The notes beneath the pieces are model-generated. The model made no database searches. It was not told the DNA's origin and was given only the letters and a program-made list of their open reading frames with translations. 21,952 nt of DNA from CAZTLE01 sp964614415. Lineage in GTDB: Bacteria; Bacteroidota; Bacteroidia; Flavobacteriales; Flavobacteriaceae. The stretch is taken from assembly GCA_964614415.1 (NCBI GenBank), contig CAZTLE010000054.1, positions 1 through 21,952 of the forward strand, given 5' to 3'. Position numbers and translations under genes: made by a program. Positions 1 through 7,155 of the stretch are shown here, piece by piece; positions within the stretch are counted from its first letter, which is position 1; each line of letters begins with the position of its first letter.

Positions 1-3000
1 AATCAGTCAGTAACTTTTGAGGGAACCAAATTGCATTTATTCTACCCAAGTGGAACGGAAACGCATGGTGACAAGCTCTTTAATCAGAATATTTTCTCAG
101 TCGTACAAGAACTTCCTTATACCATTAAGCACAGAGACAGACAACTCTTTTCATTTCGCCCAGACCTCACCTTCTTTATCAATGGTATATATTTAGGCTA
201 TAGCGAACTTAAAAGCAATTACAACAACCAGAGTGCCCGTAAAAATGGAATCAAGAAAGTAGCTAAGGACTACTTGACGGCAGCTCAGGCGTATTTGCAG
301 GTTGCTAAGGATAATGACATTAATCAATCCCTTAGAAAGCGATTCTTGAAAATCTTTGAAAAGGCCATTCATATTACGGCAACAGATATTAGTGAGACCT
401 TTGTAATAAGAACTATTACCAACCATTTCGATGAAATCAAGTCAACCATAAATGCGGGCAACTATGCTTTTGACACTTATGAAGAGAAGCTATTCAAGGA
501 TTTTAAACCCTATCCGTTACATCAAAAGCATGAGGTAAGAACAGCGCGTTTTGAAGAAGTGTTCAAAGCGCTGTACGACAAGAGAATGATCGAAAAAGAA
601 ATTCTCTACTACAACTTCATAGAGCGTGAACTCGTCAAAAGGGAGGGTGCTAAAACCAAAGAGTACAAACACAATGATGGTAAATTAATTGCTCCAAGAC
701 CAAAACAAAAGTTTGGTACAGATAAGGTGCTTAGTAAAATGGATGAGTTTTTGGCCCATGAAAATGAGCCAAACTACTTTCTTGAGAAGTTAGAAACGGA
801 ACTCAAACAAAAGGGCTTAGGGGATGAGCAGATTAAAGATTTGGTGCGTAAAAGGAGCAAGTATCAAAACAACAAAAATGTGTATTCCCTACTCCTACAG
901 TACGCGGCCGGTTTTGGAAAGAGCAATATCATTGGCTGGACAGCGCTTCAACTTAAGGATTTAAGGAGAGACGGTGCTTATATCTATGATAAAATAATGC
1001 TCGTTGTCGATAGGCTCCAACTAAGAGATCAGCTCGATAGTAAAATGCACAACATGAACATTCAAAAAGGAATGTTCATTGAAGCTTCAAACAAGAAAAG
1101 CTTTACCGAGGCGCTTACCAGTGACAAAAGGATTGTAGTTGTCAACGTTCAGAAATTCTCATCCATAACTGATATTCTGGATGCAGAGATAGTCGGCAAG
1201 CTCTCAAAACTACGCATTGCTTTTTTAATTGATGAAATCCATAGGGGGCAAAGTGGCGTACAGCATTCCGAAATGGTAAGTGTTTTTGATGAGTTGCAAT
1301 CGAGTTTTGATAATAGTGAAACTTATAAAGAACAGGCCGCCAAGAAGAATCTTATTGTTGGTTTTACGGCAACCCCAAGCGATCACACACTAGCACGATT
1401 TGGAGAGTTCAACAAATATGCGGAAGCCGAAAAAATATGGATTCCTTTCGACAGCTATACCATGAAGGAAGCTATAAAGGATGGCTACATTCTGAACCCG
1501 ATTAAAGGGATTGTTCCTGTTTCGGCTAAAATGTTCTTTGAAATACCCGAGAACGATTTAGAAGGATTTGAACTGGATATGGGCTATGAAGAGATCCCAG
1601 ACAATACTGATACGGGTATAGATGAGGAGGGTAAGAAGTACGCCATTAGAAAGGAAAAAATTTATGGCAACAAAGATCGTATAGAAGCCATTTCAAAATT
1701 TACGGCTAAGCGATTAGTTACGGCCGTTTATCCAAATATTCGGGGAACGGCTAAAGCTATGCTGGCCGCATCCTCTATTCCTGCCGCTATAAAGTATAAA
1801 GGGTTCGTGAAGAAGTATTTCAATGAGCTGATTCGGGAAAAGAAATACGAACGATTCAAGGATGCTCCAATTTATATTGCTTACTCCGATAGCCAAGAGC
1901 ATCAAAGTAGTCGTAGCCTTAATGAGGGTTTGAATGAAAAATCAGTCCTGCAAAACTTCAAGCTTGCCAAGAATGGACTAATCATCGTGGTTGATAAACT
2001 GCAAACAGGCTTTGATGAGCCTAAATTACATACACTATTTCTTGATAAGGAAGTAAGGGGGATCAATGCTATTCAAACCATTTCGCGAGTAAATAGAAAA
2101 ACCAGGCATAAGAACGATTGCAAGATCGTTGACTTCTCATATAAGAATATTAATGTCAAGAATATAAAACTGGCCTTTGAGCATTTTAGCAATGTGGTAG
2201 TATCCGATTTTGACCCATTGGGCGACGAAGAGAAATTGGGTATTTATTATGAGGAGCTAAAAAGGCACGCACTTTATGAGGGTCATTTCAAAAGGTTTGA
2301 GAAATATCAAAAGGGGAGTAATGACATTTCTATTATTCTTGATTTAGAAGAGGCCTTTGAGCGCTATATCAACGGGTATCCCATTGAGGCAAAGAATCTC
2401 AAAAAAACCGTAGGTTCTTATTTCAAAATTCTTAATCTCATAGAATTTGTTATTGAGTTAGATCCTATATATAGCCAGGAAGTATTCCTTGAGTTCTGGA
2501 GAAAATATAACACTCTTTATAACCACATTAACAGGCCCGATGATATTGTTGATGATGTAGAAATCTACTTTGACAATAGGATCGGCATTGTTGCACCGGG
2601 AGAAGAAAAAGAAAAGACAAAAAAACCAAAGAATCCAAGTCCAACAGATCCTGACAGTCCTAATAAGTACAAATACAATATTCTCAAAGTCATTGAGAAA
2701 CGTAATCAGGAAGAAGAGGCCATTGAGGAGCTCATTAAAGATTTTGAAGATAAGATTACGGGTTTCTTCGAGTATATAAAGTCGGATAATCTTGGTAAAA
2801 GGCTCATTGCGAAAATACAGGATGATGGATCGGCATTTGGACAGGACGAGATATATTCGGACTTTGAACGCCTTTATCGAAAGTACGTTATCGTCAATAA
2901 GAATCTAGGTGACTTTTTTAAGAGAGAGACTAAAGATACTTTAAGTCAATTATGCGATGATTTTGAATTATCATTGAAACCTGTAAACGTTTATTCCCCG

Positions 3001-3441
3001 CTCAATGATGTATTACCTTTAGCAGCAGATTCACCTAATAATTATAATTCTATGGAACCAATTACGGCATTCGCGTTTATTTCGGCGGCAGCAAATGTTG
3101 CTAACTTGAGTATGAATCTTTATGACCGATTTAAACTGGCTTCAAAAAATGCGCAAGAACTGATCAACGATGAAGAGTTGAGAAGTGAATTGGAGCAGGT
3201 AAAAATTGTTATTCCTCAATCGCTTTATGACCAGTTTTTCGATAAAGTGAAACAATGTTACAGCGACTTTGAAGAGGTACACCAAGCAGATGAAGAGTAT
3301 ACACCTCAGCAGCAAGAACGTGCTGCGAAAGCAGTTAAGAACTGTATTTGTAGACAATTACGTATGCTTATTGATGTAAACGGATCCATTCCTGATGGTA
3401 CGCTTTCCGAATATTGGGAAATTTATAAATGTGCTGCTTAA
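1..3441 (+). CDS. hsdR: Type I restriction enzyme R subunit (HsdR), 5'-truncated
   Basis: This is the DNA-translocating and cleaving subunit of a type I restriction complex, acting with HsdM and HsdS. The reading frame is open back to base 1, so the true start lies outside the window; the first start-like codon, TTG at 31, is probably internal. Counting residues from that TTG, the nuclease motif is D45 followed by E59-L-K61. Walker A is GFGKS at 294-298, the DEIH box is at 401-404, motif III is GFTATPS from 444, and motif VI is QTISRVNR near 682-689. A lysine/proline-rich linker lies near 855-885, followed by a helical C-terminal region. At more than 1140 residues it is somewhat longer than many HsdR proteins. 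No hsdM or hsdS gene follows, so they may lie upstream. Base composition is AT-rich compared with the transport genes downstream, consistent with an acquired defence segment. The family assignment is firm; partner identity is inference. Confidence 0.93.
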   Translation, partial: NQSVTFEGTKLHLFYPSGTETHGDKLFNQNIFSVVQELPYTIKHRDRQLFSFRPDLTFFINGIYLGYSELKSNYNNQSARKNGIKKVAKDYLTAAQAYLQVAKDNDINQSLRKRFLKIFEKAIHITATDISETFVIRTITNHFDEIKSTINAGNYAFDTYEEKLFKDFKPYPLHQKHEVRTARFEEVFKALYDKRMIEKEILYYNFIERELVKREGAKTKEYKHNDGKLIAPRPKQKFGTDKVLSKMDEFLAHENEPNYFLEKLETELKQKGLGDEQIKDLVRKRSKYQNNKNVYSLLLQYAAGFGKSNIIGWTALQLKDLRRDGAYIYDKIMLVVDRLQLRDQLDSKMHNMNIQKGMFIEASNKKSFTEALTSDKRIVVVNVQKFSSITDILDAEIVGKLSKLRIAFLIDEIHRGQSGVQHSEMVSVFDELQSSFDNSETYKEQAAKKNLIVGFTATPSDHTLARFGEFNKYAEAEKIWIPFDSYTMKEAIKDGYILNPIKGIVPVSAKMFFEIPENDLEGFELDMGYEEIPDNTDTGIDEEGKKYAIRKEKIYGNKDRIEAISKFTAKRLVTAVYPNIRGTAKAMLAASSIPAAIKYKGFVKKYFNELIREKKYERFKDAPIYIAYSDSQEHQSSRSLNEGLNEKSVLQNFKLAKNGLIIVVDKLQTGFDEPKLHTLFLDKEVRGINAIQTISRVNRKTRHKNDCKIVDFSYKNINVKNIKLAFEHFSNVVVSDFDPLGDEEKLGIYYEELKRHALYEGHFKRFEKYQKGSNDISIILDLEEAFERYINGYPIEAKNLKKTVGSYFKILNLIEFVIELDPIYSQEVFLEFWRKYNTLYNHINRPDDIVDDVEIYFDNRIGIVAPGEEKEKTKKPKNPSPTDPDSPNKYKYNILKVIEKRNQEEEAIEELIKDFEDKITGFFEYIKSDNLGKRLIAKIQDDGSAFGQDEIYSDFERLYRKYVIVNKNLGDFFKRETKDTLSQLCDDFELSLKPVNVYSPLNDVLPLAADSPNNYNSMEPITAFAFISAAANVANLSMNLYDRFKLASKNAQELINDEELRSELEQVKIVIPQSLYDQFFDKVKQCYSDFEEVHQADEEYTPQQQERAAKAVKNCICRQLRMLIDVNGSIPDGTLSEYWEIYKCAA

Positions 3442-3483
3442 AACGAATAAGTGTTGTGCTAAGACAAGTTCCTATTAAGGCAA

Positions 3484-3517
3484 TTGAAAATACGCATATT
3501 GCTCAAATTGATCTTTG
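3484..3517 (+). promoter_or_regulatory. Possible Bacteroidota promoter before the nmad2-mrr pair
   Basis: TTG at 3484-3486 is followed 23 bases later by GATCTTTG at 3510-3517, one base off the TAnnTTTG consensus. It lies about 80 bases before the Nmad2 start, in the 157-base gap after hsdR. The spacing is at the long end of the usual range and one mismatch is common by chance, so this is only a candidate. Confidence 0.2.
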
Positions 3518-3598
3518 TACAAAATATAAAGCGGCAAGATGGGACTAGTATTATTTGGTCCTCTGGAGTTGTTAACCCCTGAATAAAGCTGACTATCC

Positions 3599-4228
3599 AT
3601 GAGACTCTTTAGCTATTGTATTCCCTTTGATGATGGTGCAGCTCCCAATCCATTTTGGGGTGTTTGTACCCTTGCTATATGCAAACCCAGGATTCGTAAG
3701 GTGGCCAGGGTAGGTGATTGGATTGCAGGCGTAGGTTCTAAAAATGTACGGGGTAAGAGCTACGAAAAGAAACTGGTATATGCCATGAAGGTGACCGACA
3801 AGAAGACTATGGAAGAATATGATTTTCATTGTATCATGGAGCTTTCAAATAAGATTCCGGATATGACAAGTGATGATCTGAGAAGGCGTGCTGGTGATTC
3901 AATTTATGATTTTGCCAGAGAATCGGGTCCAAAGTTACGAGATAGTGTTCACAATGAAGGTGAGAGTCTTAATGACCTGAGTGGGAAGTATGTCTTACTT
4001 TCCAACCATTTCTACTATTTTGGAGATAAGGCAATACTGTTACCCGAAGGATTATGGCCTATTGTTAAGCAAGGACAATGGCATAAATCGAACGCCAATG
4101 AGTTTTATAAACTAGACTTTGTAGACTGGCTTGAAAAGCTTCCCTACAACCCTAACAGGTTATATGGAAATCCACAAATGTGGGGAAGTAATAGTAGTTG
4201 TGATAAAGTAGCAGATAATTGTAATTAA
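3599..4228 (+). CDS. Nucleotide modification associated domain 2 (Nmad2) protein
   Basis: The 209-residue protein has the features I associate with the Nmad2 family. These are an N-terminal APNPFWGVCTLAICKP stretch (residues 15-30), VGDWIAGVGSK (38-48), a KKLVYAMKVT strand (58-67), and near 130-150 a segment containing LLSNHFYYFGD. Nmad domains were predicted by comparative genomics to belong to systems that make or recognise modified DNA bases; the biochemical role of Nmad2 is not established. The one domain fills the protein. There is no signal peptide or membrane segment, so it should be cytoplasmic. The ATG is preceded by no good Shine-Dalgarno site, as is usual in this phylum. The mrr-like gene starts 5 bases after its stop, so the two are probably co-expressed and functionally linked. 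The alternative is a general ASCH/PUA-like nucleic-acid-binding protein of unknown function. Identification is from recalled family patterns, not a search. Confidence 0.78.
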   Translation: MRLFSYCIPFDDGAAPNPFWGVCTLAICKPRIRKVARVGDWIAGVGSKNVRGKSYEKKLVYAMKVTDKKTMEEYDFHCIMELSNKIPDMTSDDLRRRAGDSIYDFARESGPKLRDSVHNEGESLNDLSGKYVLLSNHFYYFGDKAILLPEGLWPIVKQGQWHKSNANEFYKLDFVDWLEKLPYNPNRLYGNPQMWGSNSSCDKVADNCN

Positions 4229-4233
4229 TAATC

Positions 4234-5160
4234 ATGAAGGGAGATAAAAATAACATACCAGACTTTCAGTCCATAATGTTACCTATGCTCAAGCTTCTTG
4301 AGGATGGCTCAACTAAGACCTTGAATGAGGTTGTCCGTACTCTAGCGCAACATTTTAACCTCACTGAAGAAGATCTTAAGATCAAGGTACCCAGCGGTCA
4401 AATGGGCTTGTTTAGGAATCGGGTGGGGTGGACACGAAGTTATTTAAAGAAGGCCGGATTAATCCATTATCCGGAACGTGGGGTGTACAAGATCACCGAT
4501 GAGGGTAAGGACTACTTGGCTTCTAATCCAAAGGAGCTTCGCAAAAAACAGCTGGCAAAGTTTCCCAAATATCAGGAATGGCGAAAAACTTTTAATAGTA
4601 AGGACAGTAAGCAAGAACAGTTCCCTGATAATTCGAATCAAACACCAGAAGAGATTCTTGCGGCAAGTGTGTCTGAATTGAGGAATGAACTCGCTACTGA
4701 GTTATTGGATAAACTAAAGGAAAATTCATTTAGTTACTTTGAGGGTTTTGTAATTCAATTGTTACAAAAAATGGGATATGGCGAGTTTAGGGAAGACTCA
4801 GCAGAACATACAGGACAATCTGGAGATGAAGGTATAGACGGGATCATTTCACAAGACCGTTTAGGTTTAGAGAATGTCTATATTCAAGCGAAACGATTCA
4901 CATCTGGATCTGTAGGATCTCCGGACATTCGTAATTTCATTGGATCATTAGCCTTGAAGGGAGTTACCAAAGGAGTGTTTTTAACAACAAGTAGATTTTC
5001 GGAAAGTGCCGAAAAAACGGCGCGTGATAGTAAGCAACAGAAGATTGTCTTAATAGATGGAAAACAACTTACAGAGCTGGCCATTGAATATAATCTGGGT
5101 GTACAGGTGGATCAGACCATTGAGATAAAGAAAATCGACCTGGATTACTTCGAAGAATAA
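4234..5160 (+). CDS. mrr: Mrr-type restriction endonuclease
   Basis: This is a 308-residue type IV-like (modification-dependent) restriction endonuclease. Residues about 8-105 form the N-terminal winged-helix Mrr_N domain, which contains WTRSYLKKAGLIHYPERGVY and a TDEGKDYL stretch. A polar linker of about 55 residues follows. The catalytic PD-(D/E)xK domain runs from about 165 to 285: YFEGFVIQLLQKMGY at 168-182, GDEGIDGII at 197-205 with putative metal-binding D202, and QAK at 218-220 as the Q-x-K half of the active site. All expected catalytic residues are present. It starts 5 bases after the Nmad2 gene, pointing to one transcript and possibly a joint system in which base modification is sensed and cleaved. 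E. coli Mrr acts on methylated DNA; substrate here is unknown. It ends facing the reverse-strand gene at 5223 with a 62-base gap that shows no clear terminator. Confidence 0.92.
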   Translation: MKGDKNNIPDFQSIMLPMLKLLEDGSTKTLNEVVRTLAQHFNLTEEDLKIKVPSGQMGLFRNRVGWTRSYLKKAGLIHYPERGVYKITDEGKDYLASNPKELRKKQLAKFPKYQEWRKTFNSKDSKQEQFPDNSNQTPEEILAASVSELRNELATELLDKLKENSFSYFEGFVIQLLQKMGYGEFREDSAEHTGQSGDEGIDGIISQDRLGLENVYIQAKRFTSGSVGSPDIRNFIGSLALKGVTKGVFLTTSRFSESAEKTARDSKQQKIVLIDGKQLTELAIEYNLGVQVDQTIEIKKIDLDYFEE

Positions 5161-5222
5161 ACACGGTATTTAAGAAGGGAAAAGTTTCAAGCTAGTCTTT
5201 GCAAAAAGCCTGTATGGAGTGA

Positions 5223-5756
5223 TTATTTATTTAGGTTTAATTGCCATATGGCATGATCCACTTCCCTAGGGGTGGCACCGTGGAAGACCGAGATTTCATT
5301 GATTGCTTTCATGTATTTATGATAATCTTTTAGAGAAAACCAAGATTTATTTTGCTTATATAATTCTTCCCATACTCGAAAATCGATAACAGCGTACTTA
5401 TCCGGATAACATAATGATAGGATGGCAGTAGCAACGGGAATGCCTACGCCCCGAATTGTACAAAGCAAATTTAACTTTAGCTCCGTTTCATATTTATTGT
5501 CGAGGTGAGATATTGTGAAGGCAGTCTCGGTAATTTCACAGACAATTTTATCAGTATTTAGTTCTCGAATGTGTTTCTGACGCCCATATTGAGATCTCAA
5601 TTTCCAGCGAAGGATAGCTTCGAGGTCAATCAAATCTAGATAAAAAGGATTTCTGGATGTTTTTAACTTCTTGAATCGTGCAAGTAGTATTTTTGTCTCC
5701 TTCCAATTGTCAGACGCCGCCGCCGTGCTCAATATTTGATTACGATCTTTAAACAT
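5223..5756 (-). CDS. HhH DNA-glycosylase-like small protein
   Basis: This 177-residue protein was not firmly recognised. Its centre has a helix-hairpin-helix signature, LLCTIRGVGIPVATAIL at about 97-113, followed by CYPDKYAVIDFRVW with an aspartate at 125. That order (hairpin with GVG, then a strand ending in Asp) resembles the HhH-GPD base-excision glycosylases, in which the Asp is catalytic. The usual helper lysine and the iron-sulfur cluster cysteines are not evident. The N-terminal 90 residues are helical and charged, and the protein is shorter than classical Nth or MutY (about 210-350 residues). It lies 18 bases after the lipoprotein gene at 5775-6425 on the same strand, so it is probably read from that gene's promoter, and it converges on mrr. 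Small HhH proteins of this kind occur among accessory genes. It may bind or excise a modified base, or only bind DNA; both are inference. Confidence 0.55.
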   Translation of the reverse strand: MFKDRNQILSTAAASDNWKETKILLARFKKLKTSRNPFYLDLIDLEAILRWKLRSQYGRQKHIRELNTDKIVCEITETAFTISHLDNKYETELKLNLLCTIRGVGIPVATAILSLCYPDKYAVIDFRVWEELYKQNKSWFSLKDYHKYMKAINEISVFHGATPREVDHAIWQLNLNK

Positions 5757-5774
5757 TACAATCGTGAGGAAGCC

Positions 5775-6425
5775 TTAAAAAGAGGATAGATACCATTTGT
5801 CTTCTCTTTTAACAAGAGTGATTTTTTCGAGTCGATCACTATTTGATCCAATGGCTATTTCAATATCAGCATGGATTCCATAAACGAGCGGCTTTCCCAT
5901 TATCCTCCCGTTTTGAAAAGTCGATATAAACTGTTTTTGAGTTTCCTTCATGGACATTTCAACTCTACATATTCCGTTAGTATCCGAGTCATGTTCGCCA
6001 TATGGGTCACATAAGTATCTAAGTTGGCTAAAGTTTCTTGAGGAGGCCGCAGAGAAAATGTAATTAACCAGGGCTTTAGGGGAGTCTTGAAATTCAAAAG
6101 TTTGGTTTAGCGGTATCAGTGATATCTCCTTTTCAATCGAAGAAATGTATTGCTGTATAATTCGTATCTGAGAGTTTTGTTGTGAGATTTGTTTTTCCCT
6201 TGTTTCAACGGACCTACCTATTTGAAATTGCTTAATTCTATCAAGCTCTTTTTCGGCTTCATCAAGTAACTTTTTTGCTCTATCAAGCTCATTGTTAAGT
6301 TCAATTTTTGTGAGTTCCTTGCCGACTTCTATCTTTTCAAGATGTATTCTTTGTTCCTCTTTAGAATTTCCACATGAGATTAAGATTGCCAGTAATGTGA
6401 CTAGAATTAAAGACCGGGTCTTCAT
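5775..6425 (-). CDS. Coiled-coil lipoprotein of unknown function
   Basis: The chosen start gives a 216-residue lipoprotein with a signal peptide ending in the lipobox LISC, lipidated Cys at 18. The frame extends 41 codons further upstream, but that stretch is not signal-like and overlaps a good promoter candidate and the upstream terminator, so the internal ATG is preferred. Residues 22-104 are charged and heptad-like (KELTKIELNNELDRAKKLLD), probably a coiled coil. Residues about 111-216 resemble a small alpha+beta domain of the NTF2/DUF4878 type, opening with DSPKALVNYIFSAASSRNF and ending with a strand pattern around REDKWYLSSF. This fold call is weak. The residues after Cys (GNSKEEQ) are only mildly acidic. 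The glycosylase-like gene follows after 18 bases. I do not know its function, and nothing shows a link to DNA defence except position. Confidence 0.7.
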   Translation of the reverse strand: MKTRSLILVTLLAILISCGNSKEEQRIHLEKIEVGKELTKIELNNELDRAKKLLDEAEKELDRIKQFQIGRSVETREKQISQQNSQIRIIQQYISSIEKEISLIPLNQTFEFQDSPKALVNYIFSAASSRNFSQLRYLCDPYGEHDSDTNGICRVEMSMKETQKQFISTFQNGRIMGKPLVYGIHADIEIAIGSNSDRLEKITLVKREDKWYLSSF

Positions 6426-6442
6426 AACTATAATTTTAAGAC

Positions 6443-6470
6443 GAAAAATACTTTCGAGAATAAATCTCAA
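6443..6470 (-). promoter_or_regulatory. Candidate Bacteroidota promoter for the 5775-6425 lipoprotein
   Basis: Read on the reverse strand, TTG (6468-6470) is separated by 17 bases from TATTTTTC (6443-6450), one base off TAnnTTTG. Transcription would begin near 6438, leaving a leader of about a dozen bases before the ATG at 6425. It lies just downstream of a terminator for the preceding gene, which fits a fresh transcription unit. Confidence 0.4.
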
Positions 6471-6493
6471 AATGGGGAGATGCTCCAATATAC

Positions 6494-6524
6494 AAAAAAC
6501 CACCCACCTTCCGGCGAGTGGCTT
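6494..6524 (-). terminator. Intrinsic terminator of the 6549-6971 lipoprotein gene
   Basis: On the reverse strand, CCACTCGCC (6521-6513) pairs with GGTGGGTGG (6508-6500) across a GGAA tetraloop, using two G-U pairs, and is followed at once by six T (6499-6494). AAG before the stem can pair with the first T bases. It starts about 25 bases after the TAA of the lipoprotein gene, a classical position, and separates it from the next lipoprotein gene on the same strand. Confidence 0.75.
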
Positions 6525-6548
6525 CACAACGTAAAAACCAAACAGCAT

Positions 6549-6971
6549 TTAGTAGTCCACCGTAATGGTTTTGGGATCACCATTACCCAGTACGGTTATT
6601 TCTACGCTTCCGGTAGGTTTGGGGTCTGAGTTGGAAATTCGGCTTACGCGCGCCTTCCCTTCGTCATCGGTTTTCTGCTTAAAGGCAGGGAGCCAGGGGT
6701 ACTTCACCTTGAATTCGGCTTGCTTGGCCACTCCGTCCCCGCAGTAAACCGTTACTTCCACCCGTACCGACCAACGTCGGCTACGCCCCGTTACCTTTAC
6801 ATTGGCATCGATGGTGACCATTTCGGGATCGCAGTCAATGGCCGTTAGGGTAACTTCGGGAACGATAGGTTCCGTGTCGTCATCGTCCGTCGAGCAAGAG
6901 GTTAATGTTAGTAAAGCAAAAAGTAGTAACACAGTTTTTTGGAGGTTAGTTGTTCTAATAATTGCTTTCAT
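6549..6971 (-). CDS. Small, probably surface-exposed lipoprotein
   Basis: The protein has 140 residues. Its signal peptide (LQKTVLLLFALLTLTSC) has the lipobox LTSC and lipid-bearing Cys26. The next residues are STDDDD, an acidic run right after the Cys that resembles the lipoprotein export signal directing Bacteroidota lipoproteins to the outer surface. The rest (residues 38-140) is rich in alternating beta-strand patterns (VTLTAIDCD, WSVRVEVTVYCGDG, SVEITVLGN), suggesting a single Ig-like beta-sandwich. Cys47 and Cys77 could form a disulfide. No enzymatic motif was seen. It is divergent from the secreted protein gene at 7156 and ends at its own terminator. The function is unknown; the surface-exposure call rests on the known signal rule, not on anything specific to this protein. 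Confidence 0.75.
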   Translation of the reverse strand: MKAIIRTTNLQKTVLLLFALLTLTSCSTDDDDTEPIVPEVTLTAIDCDPEMVTIDANVKVTGRSRRWSVRVEVTVYCGDGVAKQAEFKVKYPWLPAFKQKTDDEGKARVSRISNSDPKPTGSVEITVLGNGDPKTITVDY

Positions 6972-7102
6972 GATTTCTAAGATTTAAAATGATTACGGTC
7001 CAAAGGTGCGATGCCTAACCGATCTTTTTGCCGCTGATGTGAATGCACCGCATTTGGGTTAGAATTAACATCCGTTGGCTGAGAATTGGGAAACGTAACA
7101 TT

Positions 7103-7110
7103 TATTTTTG
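7103..7110 (+). promoter_or_regulatory. Exact TAnnTTTG element before the CarboxypepD_reg gene
   Basis: TATTTTTG matches the Bacteroidota -7 consensus exactly and would place the transcript start near 7115, about 40 bases before the ATG at 7156. No TTG lies at the preferred spacing; the nearest give spacers of 14 and 25 bases. A possible upstream TTG start at 7108 falls inside this element and is therefore unlikely. Confidence 0.4.
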
Positions 7111-7155
7111 TCGCTCGTCTACTTCAAAGCAACCATTACTTACGCCATTACGTCT

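Noticed and set aside
6426..6548. A 41-codon N-terminal extension of the coiled-coil lipoprotein
   Set aside because: It would bury the lipoprotein signal peptide and crosses a promoter candidate and the terminator of the preceding gene.
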